Origin: Clostridiales bacterium | Lineage (GTDB): Bacteria > Bacillota > Clostridia > Saccharofermentanales > Saccharofermentanaceae | DNA length: 64,000 bases | NCBI GenBank assembly: GCA_017529925.1 | Contig: JAFXMZ010000008.1 | Location: 1-64,000, forward strand | Direction of reading: 5' to 3' | Shown here: in pieces, positions 27,465 to 35,026 of the stretch | Layout: every line of letters starts with the position of its first letter | How positions within the stretch are numbered: position 1 is the first letter of the stretch | Position numbers and translations under genes: made by a program | The notes under the pieces: model-generated | The model's input: only the letters and a program-made list of their open reading frames with translations | What the model was told of the DNA's origin: nothing | Databases searched by the model: none

Positions 27465-27474
27465 TCAGTCTCCG
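27456..27474. repeat. Left copy of 19-bp direct repeat flanking an inserted gene
   Basis: Sequence gtcagctgatcagtctccg spans the stop of the YfcE-like gene. The copy at 27837-27855 differs at one base. The pair brackets the small gene at 27483-27824. Confidence 0.85.
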
Positions 27475-27482
27475 CATATACG

Positions 27483-27824
27483 TTATTCTTCTGCCTCAGA
27501 ATCCATCTGTTCCATTACTTCTCTGGCAGTTTCTATATGAGAACCTATGAGATTAAGCAACTGTTGATGTGACGATCTGCGTCCTGAATCATAGATCTCA
27601 ACTTCCGCTCCGCTTTTTACAAGTTCTTTATAGCACCTGTTGATCTTTCGAACATCCTTCTCTACAATCCGACTGCATTCCACTGCATTCTCATGATTAT
27701 CTATTCTTTTTTGGAGCTCGGAAATAGATAGATCTCCGGTGTATTTACGCAAAACTGCAATACATTTTGCCAAAGAATCATATCCAGTTATTCTCAATCC
27801 GATCGTAAATCTGCTGATATCCAT
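27483..27824 (-). CDS. Small protein resembling the L7/L12 C-terminal domain
   Basis: The 113-residue protein is not a named family that I know. Residues 1-80 align by eye with the ribosomal L7/L12 C-terminal fold: a beta strand (FTIGLRITGYD), a helix (SLAKCIAVLRKYTG), the D-L-S-I-S-E-L helix matching the L-x-x-A-K helix, then a long helix and the strand SGAEVEIYDSG. The last 30 residues are an added polar helix. L7/L12 C-terminal domains bind translation GTPases, so a ribosome-related decoy role is conceivable but unproven. ATG at 27824 has CAGGGAC before it. The region is visibly AT-richer (25 of 60 G+C in 27541-27600, against 35 of 60 in 28141-28200 within cysK). It lies between direct repeats and looks like a recent arrival. 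Confidence 0.7.
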   Translation of the reverse strand: MDISRFTIGLRITGYDSLAKCIAVLRKYTGDLSISELQKRIDNHENAVECSRIVEKDVRKINRCYKELVKSGAEVEIYDSGRRSSHQQLLNLIGSHIETAREVMEQMDSEAEE

Positions 27825-27836
27825 TGTCCCTGTCAA

Positions 27837-27855
27837 GTCAGCTGATCATTCTCCG
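27837..27855. repeat. Right copy of 19-bp direct repeat flanking an inserted gene
   Basis: Sequence gtcagctgatcattctccg spans the cysK stop codon (tca at 27846-27848 on the plus strand). It matches the left copy at 18 of 19 positions; the copies are 381 bp apart. Confidence 0.85.
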
Positions 27856-28778
27856 AACAGCGGCGTCGAAAAGTATCTCTCGGCAGTATCGGGAAGGACG
27901 GTGACTACCGTCTTGCCGGGGCCGAGCTGCTTAGCCAGTTTCAGAGCAGCAGCGACATTGGTTCCTGATGAAATTCCGCACATGAGACCTTCCTCGCGTG
28001 CGAGGCGCTTGCTGGTCTCGATCGCCTCATCGTCCGTTACGACACATATCTCGTCATAGATCTCACGGTTCAGTATGGCGGGGATGATACCGTCGCCTAT
28101 TCCCATCTGCATATGTGTTCCGATGGTGCCTCCGGCAAGGATCGCCGCCTTCTCGGGCTCTACTGCCCAGATGACGAGATCCGGATTCTCTTCCTTCAGG
28201 ACCTCTCCGATACCTGTCAGCGTTCCGCCCGTTCCTATGCCGGAGCAGAAGCCGTGGATAGGACCTCCGACCTGGTCGAGGATCTCCCTTGCCGTATAGT
28301 TCTTCTGTGCAAGGACATTGTTTATGTTCTCAAACTGCTGGGGGACGAACACCTTCGGGTTCTTCTCCTTCATCTTTATGGCCGCATTGAGGCATTCCTC
28401 GATACATGCGCCTATGTCGCCGTAATCGTGGATGAGCCTGACCTCTGCGCCGTAGTGGCGGATGAGCTTGCGCCTCTCCTCGCTCACGGAATCGGGCATG
28501 ATGATTATAGTCCTGTACCCCTTGACGGCACCGACCAGTGCAAGTCCTATTCCCTGGTTGCCGCTCGTAGGTTCGACTATTATCGAATCGGGGCCGATAA
28601 GGCCTTCCTTCTCGGCGGCTTCTATCATGTTAAGGGCGGTCCTCGTCTTGATCGAACCGCCCGCATTAAGTGCTTCAAACTTTACGAGGATGTCGGCACT
28701 TCCTTCTCCGGGCATCCTGCGGAGCCTGATGAGAGGCGTGTTGCCGACAGCCTCAAGTATGCTGTTATAGATCTCCAT
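27846..28778 (-). CDS. cysK: Cysteine synthase A (O-acetylserine sulfhydrylase)
   Basis: CysK makes cysteine from O-acetylserine and sulfide using PLP. The 310-residue protein has NTPLIRLRRM, the PLP-lysine segment NAGGSIKTRTALNMI (the family more often has GGSVKDR), the substrate loop EPTSGNQGIGLA and the phosphate-binding GIGTGGTLTG. Length is typical. I place the start at ATG 28778, where the family start MEIYNSILEAVGNTP begins; its ribosome binding site is weak. It lies 29 bases after superoxide reductase on the same strand. Confidence 0.93.
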   Translation of the reverse strand: MEIYNSILEAVGNTPLIRLRRMPGEGSADILVKFEALNAGGSIKTRTALNMIEAAEKEGLIGPDSIIVEPTSGNQGIGLALVGAVKGYRTIIIMPDSVSEERRKLIRHYGAEVRLIHDYGDIGACIEECLNAAIKMKEKNPKVFVPQQFENINNVLAQKNYTAREILDQVGGPIHGFCSGIGTGGTLTGIGEVLKEENPDLVIWAVEPEKAAILAGGTIGTHMQMGIGDGIIPAILNREIYDEICVVTDDEAIETSKRLAREEGLMCGISSGTNVAAALKLAKQLGPGKTVVTVLPDTAERYFSTPLFGE

Positions 28779-28807
28779 CTCTGATCTTTTGTACTGACTC
28801 TTTCTTT

Positions 28808-29188
28808 TTATTTCCCGCTTACCCACAGGCCGTGGAGATTGCAGTATGCGTAGCATGCCTTGATCTCGGCGCCCTTGACGAGTGCAAATACAGCCTTCGG
28901 CTCATCACCCGGGTTAAGGGAGGCGATCTGAACTCCTGCCGTGGTATCGAGGATAACATGGGAGATATAATGTTCGGGGATCATGGGATGGGCAACGCTT
29001 CCTACGGAAACAGTTACAAATCCGTCAGCCACCTCAACGACCGGAACATGCTTCTCAACTGCCGCGTCAACAGAACCGGGAACTATCTCTTCCATCTTCG
29101 CTCCGCAGCACATAACGGGTACATTGCTGTCTACGATCTTGATGATGATATTGCCGCAGTGACTGCAGCGGTAAAGCTTAACTTCCAT
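28808..29188 (-). CDS. dfx: Desulfoferrodoxin (superoxide reductase)
   Basis: The enzyme reduces superoxide to peroxide without making oxygen, a typical protection of anaerobes. The 126-residue protein has the desulforedoxin iron site first (YRCSHCGN then VMCCG, a CxxC...CC site) and the catalytic centre II ligands (EKHVPV, HPMIPEHYI, CNLHG). It is therefore the two-iron class I form. ATG 29188 has a perfect AGGAGG 8 bases upstream. Together with rubrerythrin at 36.4 kb it would dispose of superoxide and peroxide, using electrons from rubredoxin-like carriers. Confidence 0.96.
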   Translation of the reverse strand: MEVKLYRCSHCGNIIIKIVDSNVPVMCCGAKMEEIVPGSVDAAVEKHVPVVEVADGFVTVSVGSVAHPMIPEHYISHVILDTTAGVQIASLNPGDEPKAVFALVKGAEIKACYAYCNLHGLWVSGK

Positions 29189-29220
29189 GGGGATCACCTC
29201 CTGAGGATTAATGTAAACGT

Positions 29221-29226
29221 ATTATA
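29221..29226 (-). promoter_or_regulatory. dfx promoter (extended -10)
   Basis: TGCTATAAT on the minus strand gives an extended -10, about 32 bases from the dfx start. No good -35 hexamer is seen at 17 bp. Confidence 0.5.
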
Positions 29227-29246
29227 GCACATTTGTGATATCATAA

Positions 29247-29275
29247 CCGTATGTAAGATCATATAAAACATACGG
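29247..29275 (+). promoter_or_regulatory. Inverted repeat around the -10 of a lipoprotein gene
   Basis: CCGTATGT and ACATACGG form a perfect 8-bp inverted repeat separated by 13 bases that contain TATAAA (29262-29267), a possible -10 for the gene at 29288. The right arm runs into the ribosome binding site GGAGG (29274-29278). An operator is the simplest reading. Confidence 0.4.
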
Positions 29276-29287
29276 AGGATATGCACT

Positions 29288-30298
29288 ATGAAGAAAAGAC
29301 TGTTGAAGATCATATCTCTGACCCTGTGCTTTTCGATGGTATCCGCGGTCGTGATCGGATGCGGCAAGAAGCCCTCAGCCGAGAAGTTCATGAAGGTCGC
29401 AGAAGAAGACCTCGATGCGGAGGTATATGAGATAGAGAGCAGCAAGGATCTCACCGGGCTCGATGACATCGGAGATGACGAGCTCAAGGACGGATTCATC
29501 ATCTCGTTATCGGGAGATATTCTCGACGAGATCTACGATGCGGCAATAGCGGATCTCGAAGATGAGATGGACGGGGCGCCTTTCGATGTGGAGAAGATCG
29601 TCGACAAGTTCACCGGCGAAGAGGACTTCGTACCTTCAGAGTTCGTCGAGAACGTATCCGTCTATGCGATCGGCGATACCGAGAACGAGAAGGATGCATA
29701 CATGGTCGTCGGACTTATCATCGAGTATAAGGACAAGGATAAGGCAGCCGAGTTCTTCGATAATCTCGAAGAGGATATAAACGGTATGGGATGGCTGTCC
29801 AAGAAACTCGGCAGCGGCTTCAAGGCTGACGATCTTTCAAAAGACGAGTTTAAGAACAGCGGTTCTAGCGGATATCTGCTCCTCAATATCGATCCCGAAT
29901 CATATATCGATACAGGCCTCGAGCTTCTCGAAGACTACGGATTCGGCAAGGATGTCATCAGTGAAGCTAAGCAGGATCTGAAGGAATTCAAGAAAGTTAC
30001 CGCGGCACTCGGGGTCTACAGGGAAGGCAATACGATAGTCATCCTCGGCGGCTTTGCGATGAGGGATGATCTCGAGGAGATCGAGATATTCTGCGACGGT
30101 CTGGGCCTTAAGAACCCCCTCGATATCACGAATTCCGACGAGATGGTAAAAGCCATTACCGTTACCGCTGTCCCGGTCGCGGCTATGGGCGTTCTCGGTA
30201 TGGGTTCATATATCAAGAAGGCAAGGTCCGCAGCCGAGAATATGGAGAACGGAAAGATCCGTGAAGAGATCCGCGAGTATACGGACGAAGAAATGTGA
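29288..30298 (+). CDS. Lipoprotein of unknown function
   Basis: The 336-residue protein has a signal sequence with lipobox VVIGC (Cys about 25), so it is probably anchored outside the membrane. The rest is very acidic (DLDAEVYEIESSKDLTGLDD) with repeated Glu/Asp-Lys pairs and a mixed alpha/beta pattern; a short hydrophobic stretch near 285-310 (ITVTAVPVAAMGVLGMGSYI) is followed by a charged tail. I know no named family for it. It is a single gene, divergent from dfx, with its own terminator. Confidence 0.75.
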   Translation: MKKRLLKIISLTLCFSMVSAVVIGCGKKPSAEKFMKVAEEDLDAEVYEIESSKDLTGLDDIGDDELKDGFIISLSGDILDEIYDAAIADLEDEMDGAPFDVEKIVDKFTGEEDFVPSEFVENVSVYAIGDTENEKDAYMVVGLIIEYKDKDKAAEFFDNLEEDINGMGWLSKKLGSGFKADDLSKDEFKNSGSSGYLLLNIDPESYIDTGLELLEDYGFGKDVISEAKQDLKEFKKVTAALGVYREGNTIVILGGFAMRDDLEEIEIFCDGLGLKNPLDITNSDEMVKAITVTAVPVAAMGVLGMGSYIKKARSAAENMENGKIREEIREYTDEEM

Positions 30299-30332
30299 TC
30301 CGGGAACAGTCCGGAAGATCAAAACAGACAGC

Positions 30333-30366
30333 AGATGCCGGCTCATAGCGAGCCGGCATCTTTCTT
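30333..30366 (+). terminator. Rho-independent terminator
   Basis: AGATGCCGGCT pairs perfectly with AGCCGGCATCT across a 7-nt loop, followed by TTCTTT. It ends the lipoprotein gene at 29288-30298. Confidence 0.85.
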
Positions 30367-30393
30367 TGCTTAATGTTCCCCCTCTTAGGATCT

Positions 30394-30807
30394 TCAGACC
30401 TTCTTAAACTTCATCTCGACGCCCTTAAGTGCCTGAGCCTCGCCCGTGAAGTTCATGTTGTAAAGGATCAGATAATCGTCCTCGAGCCTGATGTCGCATG
30501 TGCCGTCACTGCCCTTGAGGATGTACTTTCCGTCAGATACCTTAGCCCATGAACCGGTCGCTTTCGACGAGCCGCTGTTGAGTGTAAGCGAGCTGGACTT
30601 GACCTCGATAGTAGGCATCTCGGTCGAAGTGCCTGACAGATCATCTGCCGTTACCGTGAATCCCTTATAGGTCATCGAATAGAATTCCCATTTACCCTCT
30701 ATGGGATCGAAACATCCCGTCAGCGACATCATCACAGATACGATGAAGAGCACTGCTACGAGGGTCCTTAATACCTTTCCCGATACTCTCTTTGCCGTTG
30801 TTCCCAT
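30394..30807 (-). CDS. Small lipoprotein, paralogue of its upstream neighbour
   Basis: The 137-residue protein has a signal ending LTGC (lipobox) and a beta-rich domain with GKWEFYSMTYKGF near the N-terminus and KYILKGSDGTCDIRLEDDYL later, a lipocalin-like or DUF-type small beta-barrel pattern found in many Clostridial lipoproteins. ATG 30807 is chosen, with GGGG upstream; the frame extends further but without a signal-like start. The next gene upstream encodes a similar protein (WKFYEYR matching WEFYSM), so the pair arose by duplication. Function unknown. Confidence 0.75.
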   Translation of the reverse strand: MGTTAKRVSGKVLRTLVAVLFIVSVMMSLTGCFDPIEGKWEFYSMTYKGFTVTADDLSGTSTEMPTIEVKSSSLTLNSGSSKATGSWAKVSDGKYILKGSDGTCDIRLEDDYLILYNMNFTGEAQALKGVEMKFKKV

Positions 30808-30836
30808 TTTAACTACCCCGTGTTTCTTTTTTATTC

Positions 30837-31232
30837 TCATCTCGCGAACGAGATAGATTCAAAATCAGCGCTTCCGGTTATGGTCAGGACACCGCCCTTG
30901 ATCTCACCTTTCAGCTTCCTGCCGTTCGACAGTTCCAGTTCATATTCGGTCTTTTCGGTCGAAAGGCGCTTCCACTTGCCCGATCTGATATTGCCGTCGA
31001 TAACGAGCTTAAATGTACCGTCTGTCTTGCACTCAAATGTCGGTACTTCGCGGCCTGTCATGTTATATGAGTCCTCATTCATCATGATGAGCCTGGACTC
31101 ACGGTATTCATAGAACTTCCATCTTGCGGTGATAATATCCCTGTCTTCGGAGCTGCATGCCGCGAATGTCAGGACAAGAAAACATACCGCCAGGATCAAT
31201 ATCGGGAAACGTCTTACAACAGAGCCACTCAT
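30837..31232 (-). CDS. Small lipoprotein, paralogue of its downstream neighbour
   Basis: The 131-residue protein has a signal peptide with hydrophobic core and Cys at FAACSS, then a beta-rich domain: ARWKFYEYRESRLIM, TFECKTDGTFKLVIDGNIRS, GKWKRLSTEKTEYELELSNG. It shares domain order and key aromatic positions with the gene at 30394-30807. A GGAGG-containing leader precedes ATG 31232. The two genes are 29 bases apart and likely one transcript. Function unknown. Confidence 0.75.
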   Translation of the reverse strand: MSGSVVRRFPILILAVCFLVLTFAACSSEDRDIITARWKFYEYRESRLIMMNEDSYNMTGREVPTFECKTDGTFKLVIDGNIRSGKWKRLSTEKTEYELELSNGRKLKGEIKGGVLTITGSADFESISFAR

Positions 31233-31340
31233 GCCTTACCGCCTCCTCCGAAGGAAAGATAAGTTAATTTTAATATAATCATTCTGACCGTGTCAATCAG
31301 CGCAGGAAAGCACACTGCGCATTCCGCCGTTTATATTCCG

Positions 31341-32939
31341 TCAGCCTGCCCTGTACACGTGAGCGGCATCGAATTCCGCGGGCATCTGTCCTATGCGCCA
31401 TCCCGCATTGGTCGATTCGATCGGGTAGTAATCCTTACCCTCGAACGAGTAGTGGATTATCGAACCCCTGTACATATACTCACGGGGGATATCCGCTATC
31501 CCGACCATGATATGGCCCGGGAAATTCAGGAATACCACATCGAATCCGAGACCCGTCAGGATACCCGCGAGCAGGATGGTAAAATCCTCACAGTCACCGG
31601 TCCTGTCAAATACGGTCTCGACCGGATAGGAAGGCCAGTCGATAAATCCCGGATGAGTATTCTCATCGTAGCTGTAAGGGATCTCCTGGACAAATCTTAT
31701 CGCCTCGAGCGCAGTCTCATATCTGTTATATCCCTTATCACTGCACATGCTGCTGATCGAGTCGGCGACAGACTTTGTAAATGCCCTGTTATAACTCTCG
31801 GTAACATAGTCATTCTCGAAGAAGAAATACTCGCTGCCTCTCCTGTAGTCGAGCTGTCTCGTCCTCGTCCTGTAATCCTGAAGCACGGCAGGATCGACCG
31901 ACAGCTGGAGGGACATACTGTACTTTCCGTCATGTGACATCCATGTATATGTCGTGGAAACGACCTGCCCCGACTGCGAAGGAACATTCACCGAATAGGG
32001 ATCCTTTATCCCTGATCCCCTGTTTATCCCGTAGGAGGCACATATCGACGAAAACTCATCCGAACATGCAAATCCGTTAAAGACATAATACCTGGACCTG
32101 CCTTTGATAAGTTCACTCTTCCACGAAGCAAGACCCGCCTGATCAGGCTCCCTCCCGAGAAATGCATAGTAAAGATCCGTTATATACTCCGCATCCGACT
32201 TTTTCCTGTTCACATATTCCTGACTGAAGAAGAAACCCGATGCCGCAGATGTACCCGTCAGCTTCCCGTCAAGGAGCTTCTGCGTCCAGTTGCGCATCCC
32301 TGCGGCATCACCGCTCCTTCCGAGTACCGTATAATAAAGCCTGTCTACAAACAGATCGACGCGCGCGACCGTATTCGCATCCCTGCCGGCAAAATAGTTG
32401 CCCCTTACGATCCCGCTTTTAGCGCATATGTTATTGAATTCATCCGAATAAGAGAACCCGGCGAAAAGCTCCTGCCTCGACATACCCGAGTTCATCTTCG
32501 ATACCCAGTCGCTCTTCCCCGCAGGATCGGACTCCCGTCCTAGGAAAGCCTCATACATCAGTTCGACATATTCTTCATTGCTGCAGGATTTGTCCTGGAA
32601 CTCTTTGCTGAATATGAATCCGAAAGCAACGCTGGTGCCTGTTCCCCTTTTCTGTGAGAGCATATCCGACCAGTACTTAAGTCCGTCCGCATCCGGTTCC
32701 CTCTGAAGGCATATCATGTACAGCCTGCTGACGAAAGATTCTATGCCGTTATTTTCCTGTCCGGATGTCTCTGCGTTTAATATCTTGCCGTTATTGGATG
32801 AGATCAGGTAATCCGTCGCATCGTATGAAAGATCTGAGGAAATGTTCACGGCAGAATAATCCGTAAACGCGAGCGATGTCATTCCCGCGAGAGATATAAC
32901 GGATAAAGCCAGAACGGAGGCGATAAACTTCCTGATCAT
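31341..32939 (-). CDS. Secreted protein with four DUF4214-type repeats and a transglutaminase-like domain
   Basis: The 532-residue protein has a cleavable signal (1-25), then four repeats of the DUF4214 kind: FVSRLYMICLQREPDADGL, YVELMYEAFLGRESDPAGK, FVDRLYYTVLGRSGDAAGM and YITDLYYAFLGREPDQAGL, each with a following W and a FGFIFSKEF-like strand. The C-terminal third (about 330-532) is transglutaminase-like: RTGDCEDFTILLAGIL supplies the cysteine and FPGHIMVGI the histidine. DUF4214 repeats occur on secreted Clostridial and rhizobial proteins, possibly as glycan or wall binders; the enzyme may act on surface peptides. Strong promoter at 32978-33006. Domain calls are by motif only. Confidence 0.8.
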   Translation of the reverse strand: MIRKFIASVLALSVISLAGMTSLAFTDYSAVNISSDLSYDATDYLISSNNGKILNAETSGQENNGIESFVSRLYMICLQREPDADGLKYWSDMLSQKRGTGTSVAFGFIFSKEFQDKSCSNEEYVELMYEAFLGRESDPAGKSDWVSKMNSGMSRQELFAGFSYSDEFNNICAKSGIVRGNYFAGRDANTVARVDLFVDRLYYTVLGRSGDAAGMRNWTQKLLDGKLTGTSAASGFFFSQEYVNRKKSDAEYITDLYYAFLGREPDQAGLASWKSELIKGRSRYYVFNGFACSDEFSSICASYGINRGSGIKDPYSVNVPSQSGQVVSTTYTWMSHDGKYSMSLQLSVDPAVLQDYRTRTRQLDYRRGSEYFFFENDYVTESYNRAFTKSVADSISSMCSDKGYNRYETALEAIRFVQEIPYSYDENTHPGFIDWPSYPVETVFDRTGDCEDFTILLAGILTGLGFDVVFLNFPGHIMVGIADIPREYMYRGSIIHYSFEGKDYYPIESTNAGWRIGQMPAEFDAAHVYRAG

Positions 32940-32977
32940 AAGAACCTCTTGATTGGTGTTGTAATTATCCCTCCTAC

Positions 32978-33006
32978 ATTATATGGTCGCAGGGGGAGCA
33001 AATCAA
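32978..33006 (-). promoter_or_regulatory. Promoter of the DUF4214/transglutaminase gene
   Basis: TTGATT (33001-33006) and perfect TATAAT (32978-32983) on the minus strand with exactly 17 bp between them, about 40 bases from the start codon. Confidence 0.7.
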
Positions 33007-33040
33007 CATTTTCGAGGTGCCGAAAAGGTGTCACGGGCAT

Positions 33041-33071
33041 AAAAAGAGACCGTCTCGTTCAAGACGGTCTC
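33041..33071 (-). terminator. Rho-independent terminator of ilvE
   Basis: On the minus strand GAGACCGTCT pairs perfectly with AGACGGTCTC across a 6-nt loop and is followed by TTTTT. It lies 40 bases past the ilvE stop. Confidence 0.92.
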
Positions 33072-33111
33072 ATGTGTTATCTCTGAAAAGATCTCAGCCC
33101 TGAAATGCTGA

Positions 33112-34131
33112 TCACTTGATCTCGACAAGCCATCCCTCGGGTGCTTCGAGCCTGCCCATCTGGATACCTGTAAGAGTATCATACAGCTTCTTTGTCCAGG
33201 GACCCATCTCTTCCATTCCTGCAGGGAAGCAGATCTCGTTTCCGTGATCGACAACCTTGCCGACAGGAGAGATGACAGCAGCCGTACCGCAGAGTCCGCA
33301 CTCGGCGAAATCCTTGATCTCGTCGAAGAAGACCTCTCTGTGCTCGACCTTCATTCCGAGGTACTTCTCTGCAACTACGCACAGAGACCTTCTCGTGATG
33401 GAAGGAAGGATGCTGTCGGACTTGGGTGTAACGAGAGTGCCGTCCTTCGTGATGAAGATGAAGTTAGCTCCGCCTGTCTCCTCGACCTTTGTCCTTGTCT
33501 TGGGATCGAGATACATATTCTCGGCAAATCCCTGGTTATGTGCATCGACGATAGCATGGAGGCTCATCGCATAGTTGAGTCCTGCCTTGATGTGACCTGT
33601 TCCGTTCGGAGCAGCTCTGTCAAAGTCGGATACCCTGATCGTAATAGGCTTAACGCCGCCCTTGAAGTAAGGACCTACAGGCGTACAGAATACGCGGAAC
33701 TGATAGTCGTTTGCGGGCTTAACTCCGATAACGGGGTTGATACCGAACATATAAGGTCTGATATAGAGAGTAGCTCCGGAACCGTAAGGAGGAACAAAGT
33801 CGATGTTGGCCTTGATCGTCTCCACGACAGCCTCTACCCACTTATCCTCAGGGAAGACAGGCATCTCGAGCCTTCTGCAGCTGTCGGCCATCCTGGCAGC
33901 ATTAAGGTCGGGACGGAATGTAACGATCCTGCCGTCTTCCGTTCTGTATGCCTTAAGGCCCTCAAAGCAGGTCTGGGCATACTGGAGTACGCCTGCACAC
34001 TCGCTCATCGTTACCATCGGATCATCAACGAGAGCACCCTCGTCCCATGCGCCGTCCTTAAAGTTGGCAACAAATCTCTTGTCAGTCTGAACATATCCGA
34101 ATCCTAAAGATCCCCAATCGATATCCTTCAT
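33112..34131 (-). CDS. ilvE: Branched-chain amino acid aminotransferase
   Basis: IlvE transfers amino groups between glutamate and the branched-chain keto acids using PLP. The 339-residue protein is the fold-type IV, eukaryote-like/BCAT class II form: GYVQTDKRF, ECAGVLQYAQTCFEGLKAYR, LYIRPYMFG, the PLP-lysine segment GTGHIKAGLNYAMSL, and EETGGANFIFI. ATG 34131 is preferred over GTG 34140 because AAGGTG is the ribosome binding site. It is a single gene with its own terminator and an extended -10 promoter that overlaps the one for the divergent YwaF-like gene. Confidence 0.96.
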   Translation of the reverse strand: MKDIDWGSLGFGYVQTDKRFVANFKDGAWDEGALVDDPMVTMSECAGVLQYAQTCFEGLKAYRTEDGRIVTFRPDLNAARMADSCRRLEMPVFPEDKWVEAVVETIKANIDFVPPYGSGATLYIRPYMFGINPVIGVKPANDYQFRVFCTPVGPYFKGGVKPITIRVSDFDRAAPNGTGHIKAGLNYAMSLHAIVDAHNQGFAENMYLDPKTRTKVEETGGANFIFITKDGTLVTPKSDSILPSITRRSLCVVAEKYLGMKVEHREVFFDEIKDFAECGLCGTAAVISPVGKVVDHGNEICFPAGMEEMGPWTKKLYDTLTGIQMGRLEAPEGWLVEIK

Positions 34132-34169
34132 ACTATTCACCTTCTTTTTTTATAATTTGTTACCCGTTC

Positions 34170-34175
34170 AGTATA
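34170..34175 (-). promoter_or_regulatory. ilvE promoter (extended -10)
   Basis: TGCTATACT on the minus strand, about 39 bases from the ilvE start. Only 9 bp separate it from the divergent TATAAT at 34185-34190, so each promoter's -35 area lies over the other's -10. Confidence 0.5.
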
Positions 34176-34184
34176 GCACAGTTG

Positions 34185-34190
34185 TATAAT
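34185..34190 (+). promoter_or_regulatory. -10 box of the YwaF-like gene, giving a possible leaderless mRNA
   Basis: A perfect TATAAT ends 6 bases before the ATG at 34197, which is where transcription should begin. No ribosome binding site is present upstream of that ATG. Confidence 0.45.
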
Positions 34191-34196
34191 TATGCT

Positions 34197-34928
34197 ATGA
34201 ACGAATTCGAACATTTTTGCACGGGACATATCATTATCCTGATAATCGAGACATATTTCGTTATCTCGATGTGTCTTGCCGTACGCAAGATGGATGACAG
34301 GTCATGTTCCAGATTCTTCAAGTTCATATCCCTGCTCCTGCTCTTCTGCGAGATATTCCAGGATATAACGCTCATATCTGAAGGCGGAGACTTCCTGTGG
34401 TTCCTGCCTTTCCAGCTTTGCAATCTCGGCATATTCGTCAATATCGCAGCCGCATTCGGCAAAGGTGTCGTAAGGAGATACTGTGCCGAGATCTCTCTCG
34501 TTCTTACAGGGCCGGGTGCTTTTTTCGCGCTGATGACTCCTGACTGGAACTACAGGCCGCTCCTGACGTGGCTTCCGATCAACTGTTTCTTCACGCATAT
34601 GCTGATCTTTGCACTCCCGATCCTGATGCTCATCAAGGGATACTGCAATCTGTCGTTCAAGCATATGTGGTACCCGTATGTGTTCCTTCTTGTCTTTGCG
34701 ATCCCGCTCTACTTCTTCAACATGAAATATATGACGAACTACCTTTTCCTACGCTTCCCGCCCGAGGGCTCGCCTCTGGCATGGTTTGACAGTATGTGGG
34801 GACGCCCCTGGTATGCACTCGGTGCGCTCGCGATACTCGCTCCCCTGCAGATCGTCATCTATACGACGGCAGCGATCGTACGGAAGGCAAGGAAAAAGAC
34901 CTCTGTCCCGGCTGAAGCTTCCGCCTGA
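34197..34928 (+). CDS. YwaF/TMEM164-like integral membrane protein
   Basis: The 243-residue protein has seven hydrophobic segments and the family's conserved patterns: FLPFQLCNLGIF in helix 3, GPGAFFALMTPDW, and a histidine in TWLPINCFFTHM. This matches the TIGR02206/YwaF family of bacterial membrane proteins, related to TMEM164, for which an acyltransferase role has been proposed in animals; the bacterial function is unknown. ATG 34197 is chosen because the TTG at 34182 overlaps the promoter. There is no Shine-Dalgarno sequence. Single gene, divergent from ilvE. Confidence 0.82.
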   Translation: MNEFEHFCTGHIIILIIETYFVISMCLAVRKMDDRSCSRFFKFISLLLLFCEIFQDITLISEGGDFLWFLPFQLCNLGIFVNIAAAFGKGVVRRYCAEISLVLTGPGAFFALMTPDWNYRPLLTWLPINCFFTHMLIFALPILMLIKGYCNLSFKHMWYPYVFLLVFAIPLYFFNMKYMTNYLFLRFPPEGSPLAWFDSMWGRPWYALGALAILAPLQIVIYTTAAIVRKARKKTSVPAEASA

Positions 34929-34990
34929 CACCGGTCACTTTAACCGCAAAAATCACTAGGATAAGGATCATATGGATCGCCCGCAGCTGT

Positions 34991-34996
34991 TATAAT
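34991..34996 (+). promoter_or_regulatory. Promoter of the Thr-rich lipoprotein gene (extended -10)
   Basis: TGTTATAAT gives an extended -10 (TGN-TATAAT) 31 bases before the ATG at 35027, followed by AAGGAG as ribosome binding site. Confidence 0.5.
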
Positions 34997-35026
34997 CTTC
35001 GGGCATCCGGAATAAGGAGATATGAT

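Noticed and set aside
27456-27855. Insertion sequence.
   Set aside because: No transposase frame and no terminal inverted repeats inside the direct repeats; the insert encodes only the small L7/L12-like protein.
34132-34196. T-box or other amino acid riboswitch before ilvE.
   Set aside because: Only 65 bases separate ilvE from the divergent gene and no T-box sequence is present.
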